Assembly: GCA_913056415.1 (NCBI GenBank)
Contig: CAJXNA010000114.1
Location: 1 to 6,729, forward strand
Direction of reading: 5' to 3'
Origin: an uncultured Chloroflexota bacterium
Lineage (GTDB): Bacteria > Chloroflexota > Dehalococcoidia > SM23-28-2 > RBG-16-64-32
Length of the DNA stretch: 6,729 nt
Shown: piece after piece, positions 1 to 5,305 of the stretch
Position numbering within the stretch: position 1 is the first letter of the stretch
Layout of the letters: every line of letters starts with the position of its first letter
Translations under genes and position numbers: made by a program
The notes under the pieces: generated by a model
Database searches by the model: none
What the model was told of the DNA's origin: nothing
Seen by the model: only the letters and a program-made list of their open reading frames with translations

Positions 1-8
1 CGCAGGGC

Positions 9-1361
9 CTAGGTGGCTTTCTTGTCGGCGGGGAGAACCCGTGCCCGCAGCTTGTGAAACAGGTCGCCATAGTAGCGGCGGTCGCTGGGGCGGACGATGA
101 GCGCCTCCCACACGCTGCCGCCGGAGACCTGGCGGTACCAGTAGAGGGTGGCGGCCAGGGAGACGACGTAGGCGATGGAGGAGGCGATGGCGGCGCCCTC
201 TACCTCGAGGGTGGGGATGAGGATCAGGTCCAGGGCCAGCGTCACCCCCAGAGCGATAAAAGTGGCGTAGGTGTTGTAGATTACGCGGCCCTGGCTGAAC
301 AGGTAGCTGCCGAGGACGCGGCCGGCGCTGGCGGCGATGACGCCGGGCATCAAGAACAACAACGGCGTCTGTGCCGGGGTGAAATCGCCTCCGAAGAGGA
401 CGCGTATGAGGATTGGGGAGACGGCCATGAGCGCGGCGGCGGCGGCAATGCTGACGAGGAGGATGTTGCGGGATATCAGGGGTGTCATCTCCCGGGCCCG
501 TTCGCTGTCCATCTGGGTGAGGCGGGGCAGGAGGACCATCGCTACGGCTGAGGAGATCCACCAGACGCTCTCGCCCAGGCCGACGGCGACGGTGTAGTGG
601 CCGACGGCGGCGCGGGAGATGAAGGCGGCCACCAGAAACTGGTCCAGGCGGTAGTTGAAGAGCTGGGCCAGGTTGGCGATCTGTCCTTGGGCGCCGTAGC
701 GGACCTGGTCTTTGAGGGCGCCCCAGTTGGGCCGGAGGACGCCGCCGATGTCCACGTTGCGGACGCCGATGACGGCCAGGGCCAGGAGATCGGCGAGGAG
801 GAAGGAGCCGGCCCAGGCGGCCAGGGCGCCGAACACGTCCAAGGCGTCGAATGCGTAGAGGCCGGCAACCATGAGGAGGCCGGAGAGCCCCTGGGCGGTG
901 GCCACGGCGGTGAGGGCCAGGAAGCGGCTGGAGCCGTGGAGGAAGGAGGTGAGCAGCACGTAGCCGACGACGCTCGGGAGGGCGGCGGCGTAGAGCCAGA
1001 AGGTTCGGCCGGAGACCAGGAACTGCGGCTCGGTGATGAGGCCGTAGGCGGCGATCAGCATCCAGGTCAGCACGGAGGTGACGGCCAGTACGGACAGGCT
1101 GTTGGCCAGGAGCACGCGGTAAGAGTGGGTCCCCTTGTTCAGGAAGAAGATGTTGCCCAGGCCGATCCCCAGGTTGACGATGCCGCCGGCAACGATGACG
1201 GCGAGGAAGAAGAGTGCGTAGGTGCCCAGACCCTCATCGCCCAGGCCGCGAGCCAGGACGATGCGGAGGCCGAAGGCGAGGCCGTAGGTGGCGATCTGGG
1301 AGAGGAAGACGAGGTTGACGTTGAAGAAGAAGCTGCCTCGACTGCCGCCCTGCTCCTGCAT
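9..1361 (-). CDS. Oligosaccharide flippase family protein (MATE/Wzx-like polysaccharide transporter)
   Basis: The predicted product is an integral membrane protein that would flip lipid-linked sugar units from the inner to the outer leaflet for surface polysaccharide assembly. The 450-aa product is almost wholly hydrophobic, with about 12 to 14 membrane segments starting near residue 10 and a basic cytoplasmic tail ending in ADKKAT. Family-like features are the N-terminal RIVLARGLGDEGLGTYA stretch, YRLDQFLVA in the middle, and a C-terminal block with GRVLGSYLFSQGR followed by an IPTLEVEGAAIAS stretch. About 450 aa is a usual size for this family. I chose the ATG at 1361-1359 because an AGG lies nine bases upstream; an in-frame GTG at 1367 would add only two residues. 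No glycosyltransferase gene is visible beside it, and its downstream side lies outside the window. The family call is firm; the substrate is unknown. Confidence 0.88.
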   Translation of the reverse strand: MQEQGGSRGSFFFNVNLVFLSQIATYGLAFGLRIVLARGLGDEGLGTYALFFLAVIVAGGIVNLGIGLGNIFFLNKGTHSYRVLLANSLSVLAVTSVLTWMLIAAYGLITEPQFLVSGRTFWLYAAALPSVVGYVLLTSFLHGSSRFLALTAVATAQGLSGLLMVAGLYAFDALDVFGALAAWAGSFLLADLLALAVIGVRNVDIGGVLRPNWGALKDQVRYGAQGQIANLAQLFNYRLDQFLVAAFISRAAVGHYTVAVGLGESVWWISSAVAMVLLPRLTQMDSERAREMTPLISRNILLVSIAAAAALMAVSPILIRVLFGGDFTPAQTPLLFLMPGVIAASAGRVLGSYLFSQGRVIYNTYATFIALGVTLALDLILIPTLEVEGAAIASSIAYVVSLAATLYWYRQVSGGSVWEALIVRPSDRRYYGDLFHKLRARVLPADKKAT

Positions 1362-1384
1362 CGTCACTGGCCTGCCTGTCGCCT

Positions 1385-1414
1385 AGTGTAGGCCGTGGCC
1401 TCTACGGGCAGCAA
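1385..1414 (-). promoter_or_regulatory. Probable sigma-70-type promoter of the flippase gene
   Basis: On the minus strand, TTGCTG (1414-1409) is followed after 18 bases by TACACT (1390-1385). Transcription would start near 1378, giving a leader of about 17 bases before the ATG at 1361. The -10 matches the consensus at four of six positions and the -35 at three. It would be divergent from the tRNA promoter. Confidence 0.4.
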
Positions 1415-1426
1415 CGGTCGCTGTTC

Positions 1427-1456
1427 TCGACATTCGGCGCTTGACCTTGATAACAT
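1427..1456 (+). promoter_or_regulatory. Probable promoter of the tRNA-Pro gene
   Basis: TCGACA (1427-1432), one base from the -35 consensus, is followed after 18 bases by TAACAT (1451-1456). The predicted start near 1463 is about eight bases upstream of the mature tRNA, a normal distance for a short 5' leader removed by RNase P. The ten-base string TTGATAACAT at this -10 recurs in front of the ABC operon at 2789-2798. Confidence 0.4.
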
Positions 1457-1470
1457 TCATCTGCGATCGG

Positions 1471-1548
1471 CGGGGTGTAGCTCAGTCAGGCTAGAGCGCA
1501 CGGTTCGGGGCCGTGAGGCCGGCGGTTCGAATCCGCCCACCCCGACCA
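1471..1548 (+). tRNA. tRNA-Pro, anticodon CGG, with encoded CCA
   Basis: This tRNA decodes the proline codon CCG. A full cloverleaf can be drawn by hand. The seven-pair acceptor stem is CGGGGTG (1471-1477) with CACCCCG (1538-1544). The D stem is GCTC (1480-1483) with GAGC (1494-1497). The anticodon stem is CACGG (1499-1503) with CCGTG (1511-1515), around the loop TTCGGGG, so the anticodon CGG is at 1506-1508. The variable loop has five bases. The T stem is GGCGG (1521-1525) with CCGCC (1533-1537), around TTCGAAT. The discriminator is A1545 and CCA is encoded at 1546-1548. All stems pair without mismatch. G35, G36, G37 and A73 are the normal proline identity elements. No integrated element is evident at its 3' end. 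Confidence 0.97.
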
Positions 1549-1575
1549 TTCCAGTTAAGTCCGCCGTTGTCCTTC

Positions 1576-1607
1576 GCCCACGAATCCATCTAGTGGGCCT
1601 TCTTCGC
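1576..1607 (+). terminator. Possible weak terminator of the tRNA transcript
   Basis: GCCCAC (1576-1581) pairs with GTGGGC (1593-1598) around an 11-base loop and is followed by CTTCTTCGC. The stem is only six pairs and the tail is T-rich but interrupted, so termination is plausible rather than strong. Its position 28 bases after the CCA end fits a tRNA terminator. Confidence 0.35.
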
Positions 1608-1633
1608 GCGTATCACTATGAGAGACAACGCGC
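1606..1633. repeat. Short inverted repeat downstream of the tRNA
   Basis: GCGCGT (1606-1611) is perfectly complementary to ACGCGC (1628-1633) with a 16-base spacer. It lies directly after the possible terminator hairpin. It could be a second stem of a processed tRNA trailer or a chance pairing in GC-rich DNA. Confidence 0.3.
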
Positions 1634-1705
1634 ATGCCCCCAGCGAGTTTCTATGACCACTTGGCAGCCGCTGGTAGACTTCACGGTTCGCGAGGAGGAA
1701 TAGAG

Positions 1706-1801
1706 ATGCGGCAAGTAGTAACGAAGTGCGAAATCTTCCGTCTTACTGGGTTAGCGGAGACGCAACCTCATGACCAACGTTTCGTTATAACCCTAGTGTA
1801 A
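1706..1801 (+). CDS. Possible 31-residue small protein or leader peptide, unrecognised
   Basis: An ATG at 1706 is preceded by AGGAGG (1693-1698) at an ideal seven-base spacing, one of the best Shine-Dalgarno matches in the window. The frame stays open for 31 codons (MRQVVTKCEIFR... ending FVITLV) and stops at TAA 1799-1801, just before the promoter of the TPR gene. I recognise no family, signal peptide or membrane segment. I found no convincing promoter immediately upstream. A 16-codon ORF (1653-1703) ends two bases before this start, but it too has no independent support. Chance is a real possibility at this length. Confidence 0.22.
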   Translation: MRQVVTKCEIFRLTGLAETQPHDQRFVITLV

Positions 1802-1812
1802 CCAAAACCCCC

Positions 1813-1842
1813 TTGCAGGCCTTGACGGAACGGGTTTACAAT
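1813..1842 (+). promoter_or_regulatory. Probable promoter of the TPR gene
   Basis: TTGCAG (1813-1818) is followed after 18 bases by TACAAT (1837-1842), a five-of-six match to the -10 consensus. The predicted start near 1849 gives a leader of about 27 bases carrying the GGAGG at 1862-1866. This also argues against in-frame starts further upstream, such as the TTG at 1813. Confidence 0.55.
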
Positions 1843-1875
1843 GCGGGGACTAAATCGAATTGGAGGAAGCGGAGG

Positions 1876-2703
1876 ATGGTTCATCAGGCAGAGGACAGAG
1901 CGAAAGTAAGAAGGCAGCGGGGGCAAGCCGCTATCCAATTGGCGCTTCAGGGGCGCTGGGAGGACGCTGCTAACCTGAACAAGTCTATCATCGACGCGTT
2001 CCCCACGGACGTGGATTCGTATAATCGGCTGGGCAGGGCGATGACCGAGCTCGGTCGCTACGGTAAGGCGAGGGAAGCGTACCAGAAGGCGCTGGAGATC
2101 GACCCGCTCAACTCTATCGCCAGCAAGAACCTGTCGCGCCTCGCTACTCTGGGCAAAAAGTCTGGGCGGCGGCAGGCTACGCAGAAGCTCTCGCCCCAGA
2201 TGTTCATCGAGGAGATGGGCAAGACGGGCGTGACTACGCTGCTGAGGTCGAATATGGGGGTCGCCGCCCGAATGAGCGCCGGCGATCAAGTCAGTCTGGA
2301 GCGTGATAACGGTTCGCTCGTTGTCAAGACCACTGACGATGAGTTCATCGGCGAGGTCGAGCCTCGCCTGGGCCAGCGTCTGAGTAAGCTCATGGAGGCC
2401 GGCAACCAGTACGTAGTGGCCATCGGCGGCATCAGCGAAAGCGACGTCAAGGTGTTCATCCGTGAGACGTTCCAGCACCCGAGCCAGGAGGGTAAGCGCT
2501 CCTTCCCGCCCATGGCTACGCAGCCGTTCCGGCCCTATCTCAAGGATCGGCTCATCCGGAGGGACACACAGGGCGAGTCATATTACGAGTCTGATGAGGG
2601 CGAAGAGTTGGACGGCAATCGGGAGGAGGACGAGGCGGAGGTGAGAGTTCACAAGTTCGGCGGCACGCCTTCGGTAGACGAAGAGGAGGGTGAGGAAGAG
2701 TAG
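1876..2703 (+). CDS. Tetratricopeptide-repeat protein with HIRAN-like middle domain and acidic tail
   Basis: The product is 275 aa, with no signal peptide or membrane segment, so it is probably cytosolic. Residues 14-43 and 47-80 form two TPR-like helical hairpins; the second is very typical (YNRLGRAMTELGRYGKA, then YQKALEIDP). A basic linker (about 93-105, KKSGRRQATQK) follows. Residues 125-198 look beta-rich, with a GDQVSLERDNGSLVVK strand pattern, FIGEV, then a helix RLGQRLSKLMEAG and a final strand. This layout resembles HIRAN domains, which are linked to DNA or RNA handling, but I infer it from pattern only. The last 40 or so residues are strongly acidic and end EEEGEEE. The ATG at 1876 has GGAGG nine bases upstream, and the promoter excludes longer forms. 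It is a single-gene unit between its own promoter and terminator. The TPR part suggests protein binding; the overall role is unknown. Confidence 0.85.
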   Translation: MVHQAEDRAKVRRQRGQAAIQLALQGRWEDAANLNKSIIDAFPTDVDSYNRLGRAMTELGRYGKAREAYQKALEIDPLNSIASKNLSRLATLGKKSGRRQATQKLSPQMFIEEMGKTGVTTLLRSNMGVAARMSAGDQVSLERDNGSLVVKTTDDEFIGEVEPRLGQRLSKLMEAGNQYVVAIGGISESDVKVFIRETFQHPSQEGKRSFPPMATQPFRPYLKDRLIRRDTQGESYYESDEGEELDGNREEDEAEVRVHKFGGTPSVDEEEGEEE

Positions 2704-2724
2704 GCTCACACTCAGGCGGTCAGC

Positions 2725-2756
2725 AGGCCGGGCTTTGAGGCCCGGCCTTTCTTGTT
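2725..2756 (+). terminator. Strong intrinsic terminator after the TPR gene
   Basis: AGGCCGGGC (2725-2733) pairs perfectly with GCCCGGCCT (2740-2748) around a six-base loop, giving a nine-pair GC-rich stem. It is followed by TTCTTGTTG, so the run of T is interrupted but adequate. It lies 22 bases after the stop at 2701-2703 and separates the TPR gene from the ABC operon. Confidence 0.88.
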
Positions 2757-2769
2757 GCCGCCGACACCT

Positions 2770-2798
2770 TTGCCCCCGTCGGTTCGCTTTGATAACAT
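2770..2798 (+). promoter_or_regulatory. Probable promoter of the ABC exporter operon
   Basis: TTGCCC (2770-2775) is followed after 17 bases by TAACAT (2793-2798). The predicted start near 2805 gives a leader of about 29 bases before the ATG at 2834. It begins just past the upstream terminator, as expected for the start of a new operon. Confidence 0.5.
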
Positions 2799-2833
2799 AC
2801 CTGGGGCCCCGATGAATTGCCACCCGTATCCTC

Positions 2834-3754
2834 ATGTCCGACATCATCCATGCACACGAGCTTGTCAAGCGCTACGGCACGTTCACGGCCGTGGACGGCG
2901 TCTCATTCTCCGTGCGGGCGGGGGAATGTTTCGGCTTTCTGGGGGCTAACGGGGCCGGTAAGACCACCACGATCCGGATGATCACCTGCGTTTCGCCCGT
3001 CACCTCGGGTGAGCTCACAGTGGATGGTCTGGATGTCCGGCGCGACCCCCGCAGGATCAAGGCCGCCCTGGGCGTGGTGCCTCAGGAGAACAACCTTGAC
3101 CCTGACCTCTCCGTGCGGCAGAACCTGCGAGTGTACGGGCGCTACTTTGACCTGGAGCCGCGGCTGGTGGAAGAGCGGATCGATGAATCGCTGGCTCTGT
3201 TTCAGCTCACTGAGAAGCAGAACGACCGCATCGATTCCCTCTCCAGCGGTCTCAAGCGGCGCCTCACCATCGCCCGCAGCCTGATCAACGCCCCCAGGAT
3301 CATGGTGCTGGACGAGCCGACCACTGGTCTGGACCCGCAGGCGCGGCACTTGGTTTGGCAGAAGCTGCGCTACCTCCGCTCCCAGGGCGTGACGATGCTC
3401 CTGACGACCCACTACATGGACGAGGCCGCCCACCTGTGCGACCGCATCGTGATCATCCATCAGGGGAAGATCATCGTCGGAGGGTCGCCAGGCGGGTTAG
3501 TCGAGAGGTTCGGCGGCCGTGAGGTGGTTGAGATACACATGGGTGACGCGGAGCGCGGTGCCCTGATGGAGCGGCTGGCCGCCGCGGAGGGGCTGATGGT
3601 GGAGGAGGTGGAGGACATCGTCTACGTCTACGTTCTCGAGGGTGACGGCATCGACCCGTCGGCGCTGAAGCTGGAAGGGAGCAAGGTGGTGTACCGGCAG
3701 GCCAACCTGGAGGACGTGTTTCTCCGCCTCACCGGTAGGGGGCTGACAGAGTGA
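2834..3754 (+). CDS. ABC transporter ATP-binding protein (NodI/DrrA-like, ABC-2 exporter)
   Basis: This 306-aa ATPase would power export through the permease encoded next. The parts lie in the expected order: Walker A GANGAGKTT (37-45), Q-loop Q84 in VVPQENN, signature LSSGLKRRL (136-144), Walker B IMVLDEP (156-162), D-loop GLDP (165-168) and H-loop H193 in TTHYMDEA. LKRRL after the signature is typical of the NodI/DrrA group. A C-terminal extension of about 85 residues, ending near LEDVFLRLTGRGLTE, corresponds to the DUF4162-type tail of this subfamily. One oddity is that the signature reads LSSG rather than LSGG, with Ser138 in place of the first Gly. No clear Shine-Dalgarno precedes the ATG, but it begins the conserved DIIHAHELVKRYG strand at the right place. 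Its last four bases overlap the permease start. The substrate cannot be read from the sequence; drug, lipid or saccharide export are all seen in the family. Confidence 0.95.
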   Translation: MSDIIHAHELVKRYGTFTAVDGVSFSVRAGECFGFLGANGAGKTTTIRMITCVSPVTSGELTVDGLDVRRDPRRIKAALGVVPQENNLDPDLSVRQNLRVYGRYFDLEPRLVEERIDESLALFQLTEKQNDRIDSLSSGLKRRLTIARSLINAPRIMVLDEPTTGLDPQARHLVWQKLRYLRSQGVTMLLTTHYMDEAAHLCDRIVIIHQGKIIVGGSPGGLVERFGGREVVEIHMGDAERGALMERLAAAEGLMVEEVEDIVYVYVLEGDGIDPSALKLEGSKVVYRQANLEDVFLRLTGRGLTE

Positions 3755-4551
3755 TAGACATCGCCCTCCGCTGTCTCACTATCCGCCGGCCGGACGTCTC
3801 CCTTCGCGCCCTCAGGGTCTGGCAGCGCAACCGTGACGTGTACCTCCGCCTCTGGAAGTCGGAGGTCATCTGGCCCGTCGTAGACCCCCTGATCACTCTG
3901 CTGGCGTTAGGCATTGGCCTGGGCGGCCTGGTGGAGCTGGGGGACAACCGCGAATACGTTGACTTCATCGCGCCCGGCCTGCTGGCCATCTGGCCCATGT
4001 GGGCCGCCGCCGGCGAGTGCGGCTGGGGCTCCTTCTTCCGGATGGAGAACCATAGGACGTTCGAGGCGATAGTAGCCACCCCAGTAAGCATCGAGGACGT
4101 GATCACGGGCGAGATCCTGTGGGGCGCCACGCGGGCTCTCATCTCCGCCACGTACATCCTGGTTATCATCGCCGCCTTCGGCACGGTGGACTCCCCCCTG
4201 GCGGTCCTCATCCTACCCCTTGCTGTTCTGCCTGGAATCATGTTCGCCTCCATCGCCCTCTGCTACACATCCATCGCCCGGTCCATCAGCTCCCTCAACT
4301 ACTTCTTCGCCGTTTTCATCACCCCGCAGTTCTGGCTGGGCGGTGTTTTCTTCCCGCTGGACCGTCTGCCGGAATGGGCCCAACGGGCCGCCTGGTTTAT
4401 CCCCGTCACCCACGTCGTCAATATCTACCGGGGGCTGACCTCCGGCGACGTGGAGTGGAGTCATCTAGGAGACATAGCTTGGATGCTTGTAGTAACGGCG
4501 ATCTTCTACACCATAGCCGTGCTCTCCATGCGGCGGCGGCTTGTGCAGTGA
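3751..4551 (+). CDS. ABC-2 type permease (NodJ/DrrB-like exporter membrane subunit)
   Basis: This 266-aa protein is the membrane half of the exporter. Six membrane segments can be seen, at about residues 39-60, 72-88, 127-145, 149-171, 180-201 and 243-260, after a cytosolic N-terminal segment of about 38 residues that is rich in Arg. The motif LGGVFFPLDRLPEWAQ (196-211), followed by the PVTHVVNIYRGL stretch (218-229), is the hallmark of the ABC-2 membrane domain. The FEAIVATPVS segment (104-113), after the second membrane helix, is also typical as a coupling region facing the ATPase. Translation starts at a GTG whose last two bases form part of the ATPase TGA stop (GTGA overlap), so the two are probably translationally coupled and made in equal amounts. 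The length is normal for the family. The substrate is unknown. Confidence 0.94.
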   Translation: MIDIALRCLTIRRPDVSLRALRVWQRNRDVYLRLWKSEVIWPVVDPLITLLALGIGLGGLVELGDNREYVDFIAPGLLAIWPMWAAAGECGWGSFFRMENHRTFEAIVATPVSIEDVITGEILWGATRALISATYILVIIAAFGTVDSPLAVLILPLAVLPGIMFASIALCYTSIARSISSLNYFFAVFITPQFWLGGVFFPLDRLPEWAQRAAWFIPVTHVVNIYRGLTSGDVEWSHLGDIAWMLVVTAIFYTIAVLSMRRRLVQ

Positions 4552-4552
4552 G

Positions 4553-5218
4553 ATGATCCCAAGCATCGTCGTGCCGCACTGGCGGGCGCCCACGTTCGAG
4601 CGGACGCAATACTACTACGGTTCGCTGCGACGGGCAGGCGGCGAGCCGCTGGTGGTGGACGGGCCGGAGCTGCCCGCAGACGCGGCCGGCCTGCTGCTGA
4701 CCGGCGGCGTGGACGTGGACGCGCACCTGTACGAGGAGCGCCGACGTCCGGGGACAGACAAGCCGAACAGGCGGCGCGACGCACACGAGCTGGGCCTCCT
4801 CCGCCAGGCCCTGGAGCGGGATCTGCCCGTACTGGCGGTGTGTCGAGGCCATCAGCTCCTGAACGTGGCGATGGGCGGCTCTCTGGTCCAGTACATAGAG
4901 GGCGACGGCCACCGTGACGACGAGGGACGCTCCCGCTGGCACGAGGTTTCGCTTACTGCGGGCGGCGGGCGGCTGGGGGATGTGTACCGGGGTGGCAGGG
5001 AGCTAAGGGTGAACTCCCGGCATCATCAGGGGGTGACGCCGGAGCGGCTGGCGCCGTCGCTGGTGCCGCTGGCGTATTCGCCGGACGGGCTGGTGGAGGC
5101 GGTAGAGAGCCGGGAGCACAGGTGGGTCCTGGGCGTTCAGTGGCACCCGGAGCGGCCGGAGATGCACCCGGCCGCGGCTCCTCTTTTCGCGGCGTTTGTG
5201 GCCGCCTGCCGAAGGTAA
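4553..5218 (+). CDS. Gamma-glutamyl-gamma-aminobutyrate hydrolase family protein (peptidase C26, class I glutamine amidotransferase fold)
   Basis: The product is a cytosolic hydrolase of 221 aa, somewhat shorter than E. coli PuuD (about 254 aa), that would cut a gamma-glutamyl amide bond. The family motifs are intact: LLLTGGVDV (47-55) forming the oxyanion side, the nucleophile elbow VLAVCRGHQLLN (93-104) with Cys97, NSRHHQG (154-160) as in PuuD-like proteins, and WHPE (197-200) with His198 and Glu200 completing the triad. The start at ATG 4553 is one base after the permease TGA, and translation probably depends on termination of the permease. A TTG at 4541 would extend it by four residues with no support. 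Placement as the third gene of an exporter operon suggests it acts on a compound related to the transported substrate, or on gamma-glutamyl conjugates. This is inference; the substrate could differ from gamma-Glu-GABA. Confidence 0.9.
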   Translation: MIPSIVVPHWRAPTFERTQYYYGSLRRAGGEPLVVDGPELPADAAGLLLTGGVDVDAHLYEERRRPGTDKPNRRRDAHELGLLRQALERDLPVLAVCRGHQLLNVAMGGSLVQYIEGDGHRDDEGRSRWHEVSLTAGGGRLGDVYRGGRELRVNSRHHQGVTPERLAPSLVPLAYSPDGLVEAVESREHRWVLGVQWHPERPEMHPAAAPLFAAFVAACRR

Positions 5219-5239
5219 CGCCGGCGCCTCGATAACGCT

Positions 5240-5268
5240 TTGCCCGCGATACCCGCCGGTGGTATGCT
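5240..5268 (+). promoter_or_regulatory. Probable promoter of the hydrolase-cyclase fusion gene
   Basis: TTGCCC (5240-5245) is followed after 17 bases by TATGCT (5263-5268). The predicted start near 5275 leaves a leader of about 31 bases before the ATG at 5306. The -35 hexamer is identical to that of the ABC operon. An inverted repeat begins within the spacer and runs over the -10 and the start site. Confidence 0.5.
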
Positions 5269-5278
5269 TGAACCACCG
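5257..5278. promoter_or_regulatory. Inverted repeat overlapping the -10 element, possible operator
   Basis: CGGTGGT (5257-5263) and ACCACCG (5272-5278) are perfect complements separated by eight bases (5264-5271). The first arm ends on the first base of the -10, the spacer covers the rest of it, and the second arm covers the predicted start. A protein bound here would block RNA polymerase. No run of T follows, so it is not an intrinsic terminator for the upstream gene. No regulator gene is visible nearby. Confidence 0.4.
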
Positions 5279-5305
5279 CATACACGCTAGATCGGGGCGG
5301 CTCTC

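Larger units (their letters stand above)
1549..1875. other. 327-base interval between the tRNA and the TPR gene
   Basis: By eye this stretch is more AT-rich than the flanking genes. It holds two short inverted repeats just after the tRNA (1576-1598 and 1606-1633), a possible 31-codon ORF with a strong ribosome-binding site (1706-1801), and the promoter and ribosome-binding site of the TPR gene. I see no other supportable gene in it. Confidence 0.6.

Noticed and set aside
597..1391. Long open frame on the plus strand, opposite the flippase gene
   Set aside because: Its translation is a monotonous Gly/Glu/Asp/Ala-rich string with no domain, as expected from the antisense of a GC-rich membrane protein gene. 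It also overlaps the flippase start region and promoter.
1528..1587. Repeated CGAATCC in the tRNA T-loop (1528-1534) and downstream (1581-1587), considered as an attachment site duplication
   Set aside because: Seven bases is too short for an att site, there is no integrase gene, and the intervening DNA is only about 46 bases.
1395..1703. Open frame on the plus strand, across the tRNA gene
   Set aside because: It runs straight through a perfect tRNA-Pro, so the full frame is an artefact. Only its last 16 codons (1653-1703) lie clear of the tRNA and its trailer, and these have no independent support.
1822..1842. TTGACG (1822-1827) as the -35 for the TACAAT -10 of the TPR gene
   Set aside because: The spacing would be only nine bases. 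TTGCAG at 1813, with 18 bases, is the workable partner.
2903..3460. Open frame on the minus strand, within the ABC ATPase gene
   Set aside because: It lies entirely opposite intact Walker and signature motifs, has no recognisable domain, and has no promoter or ribosome-binding site of its own.
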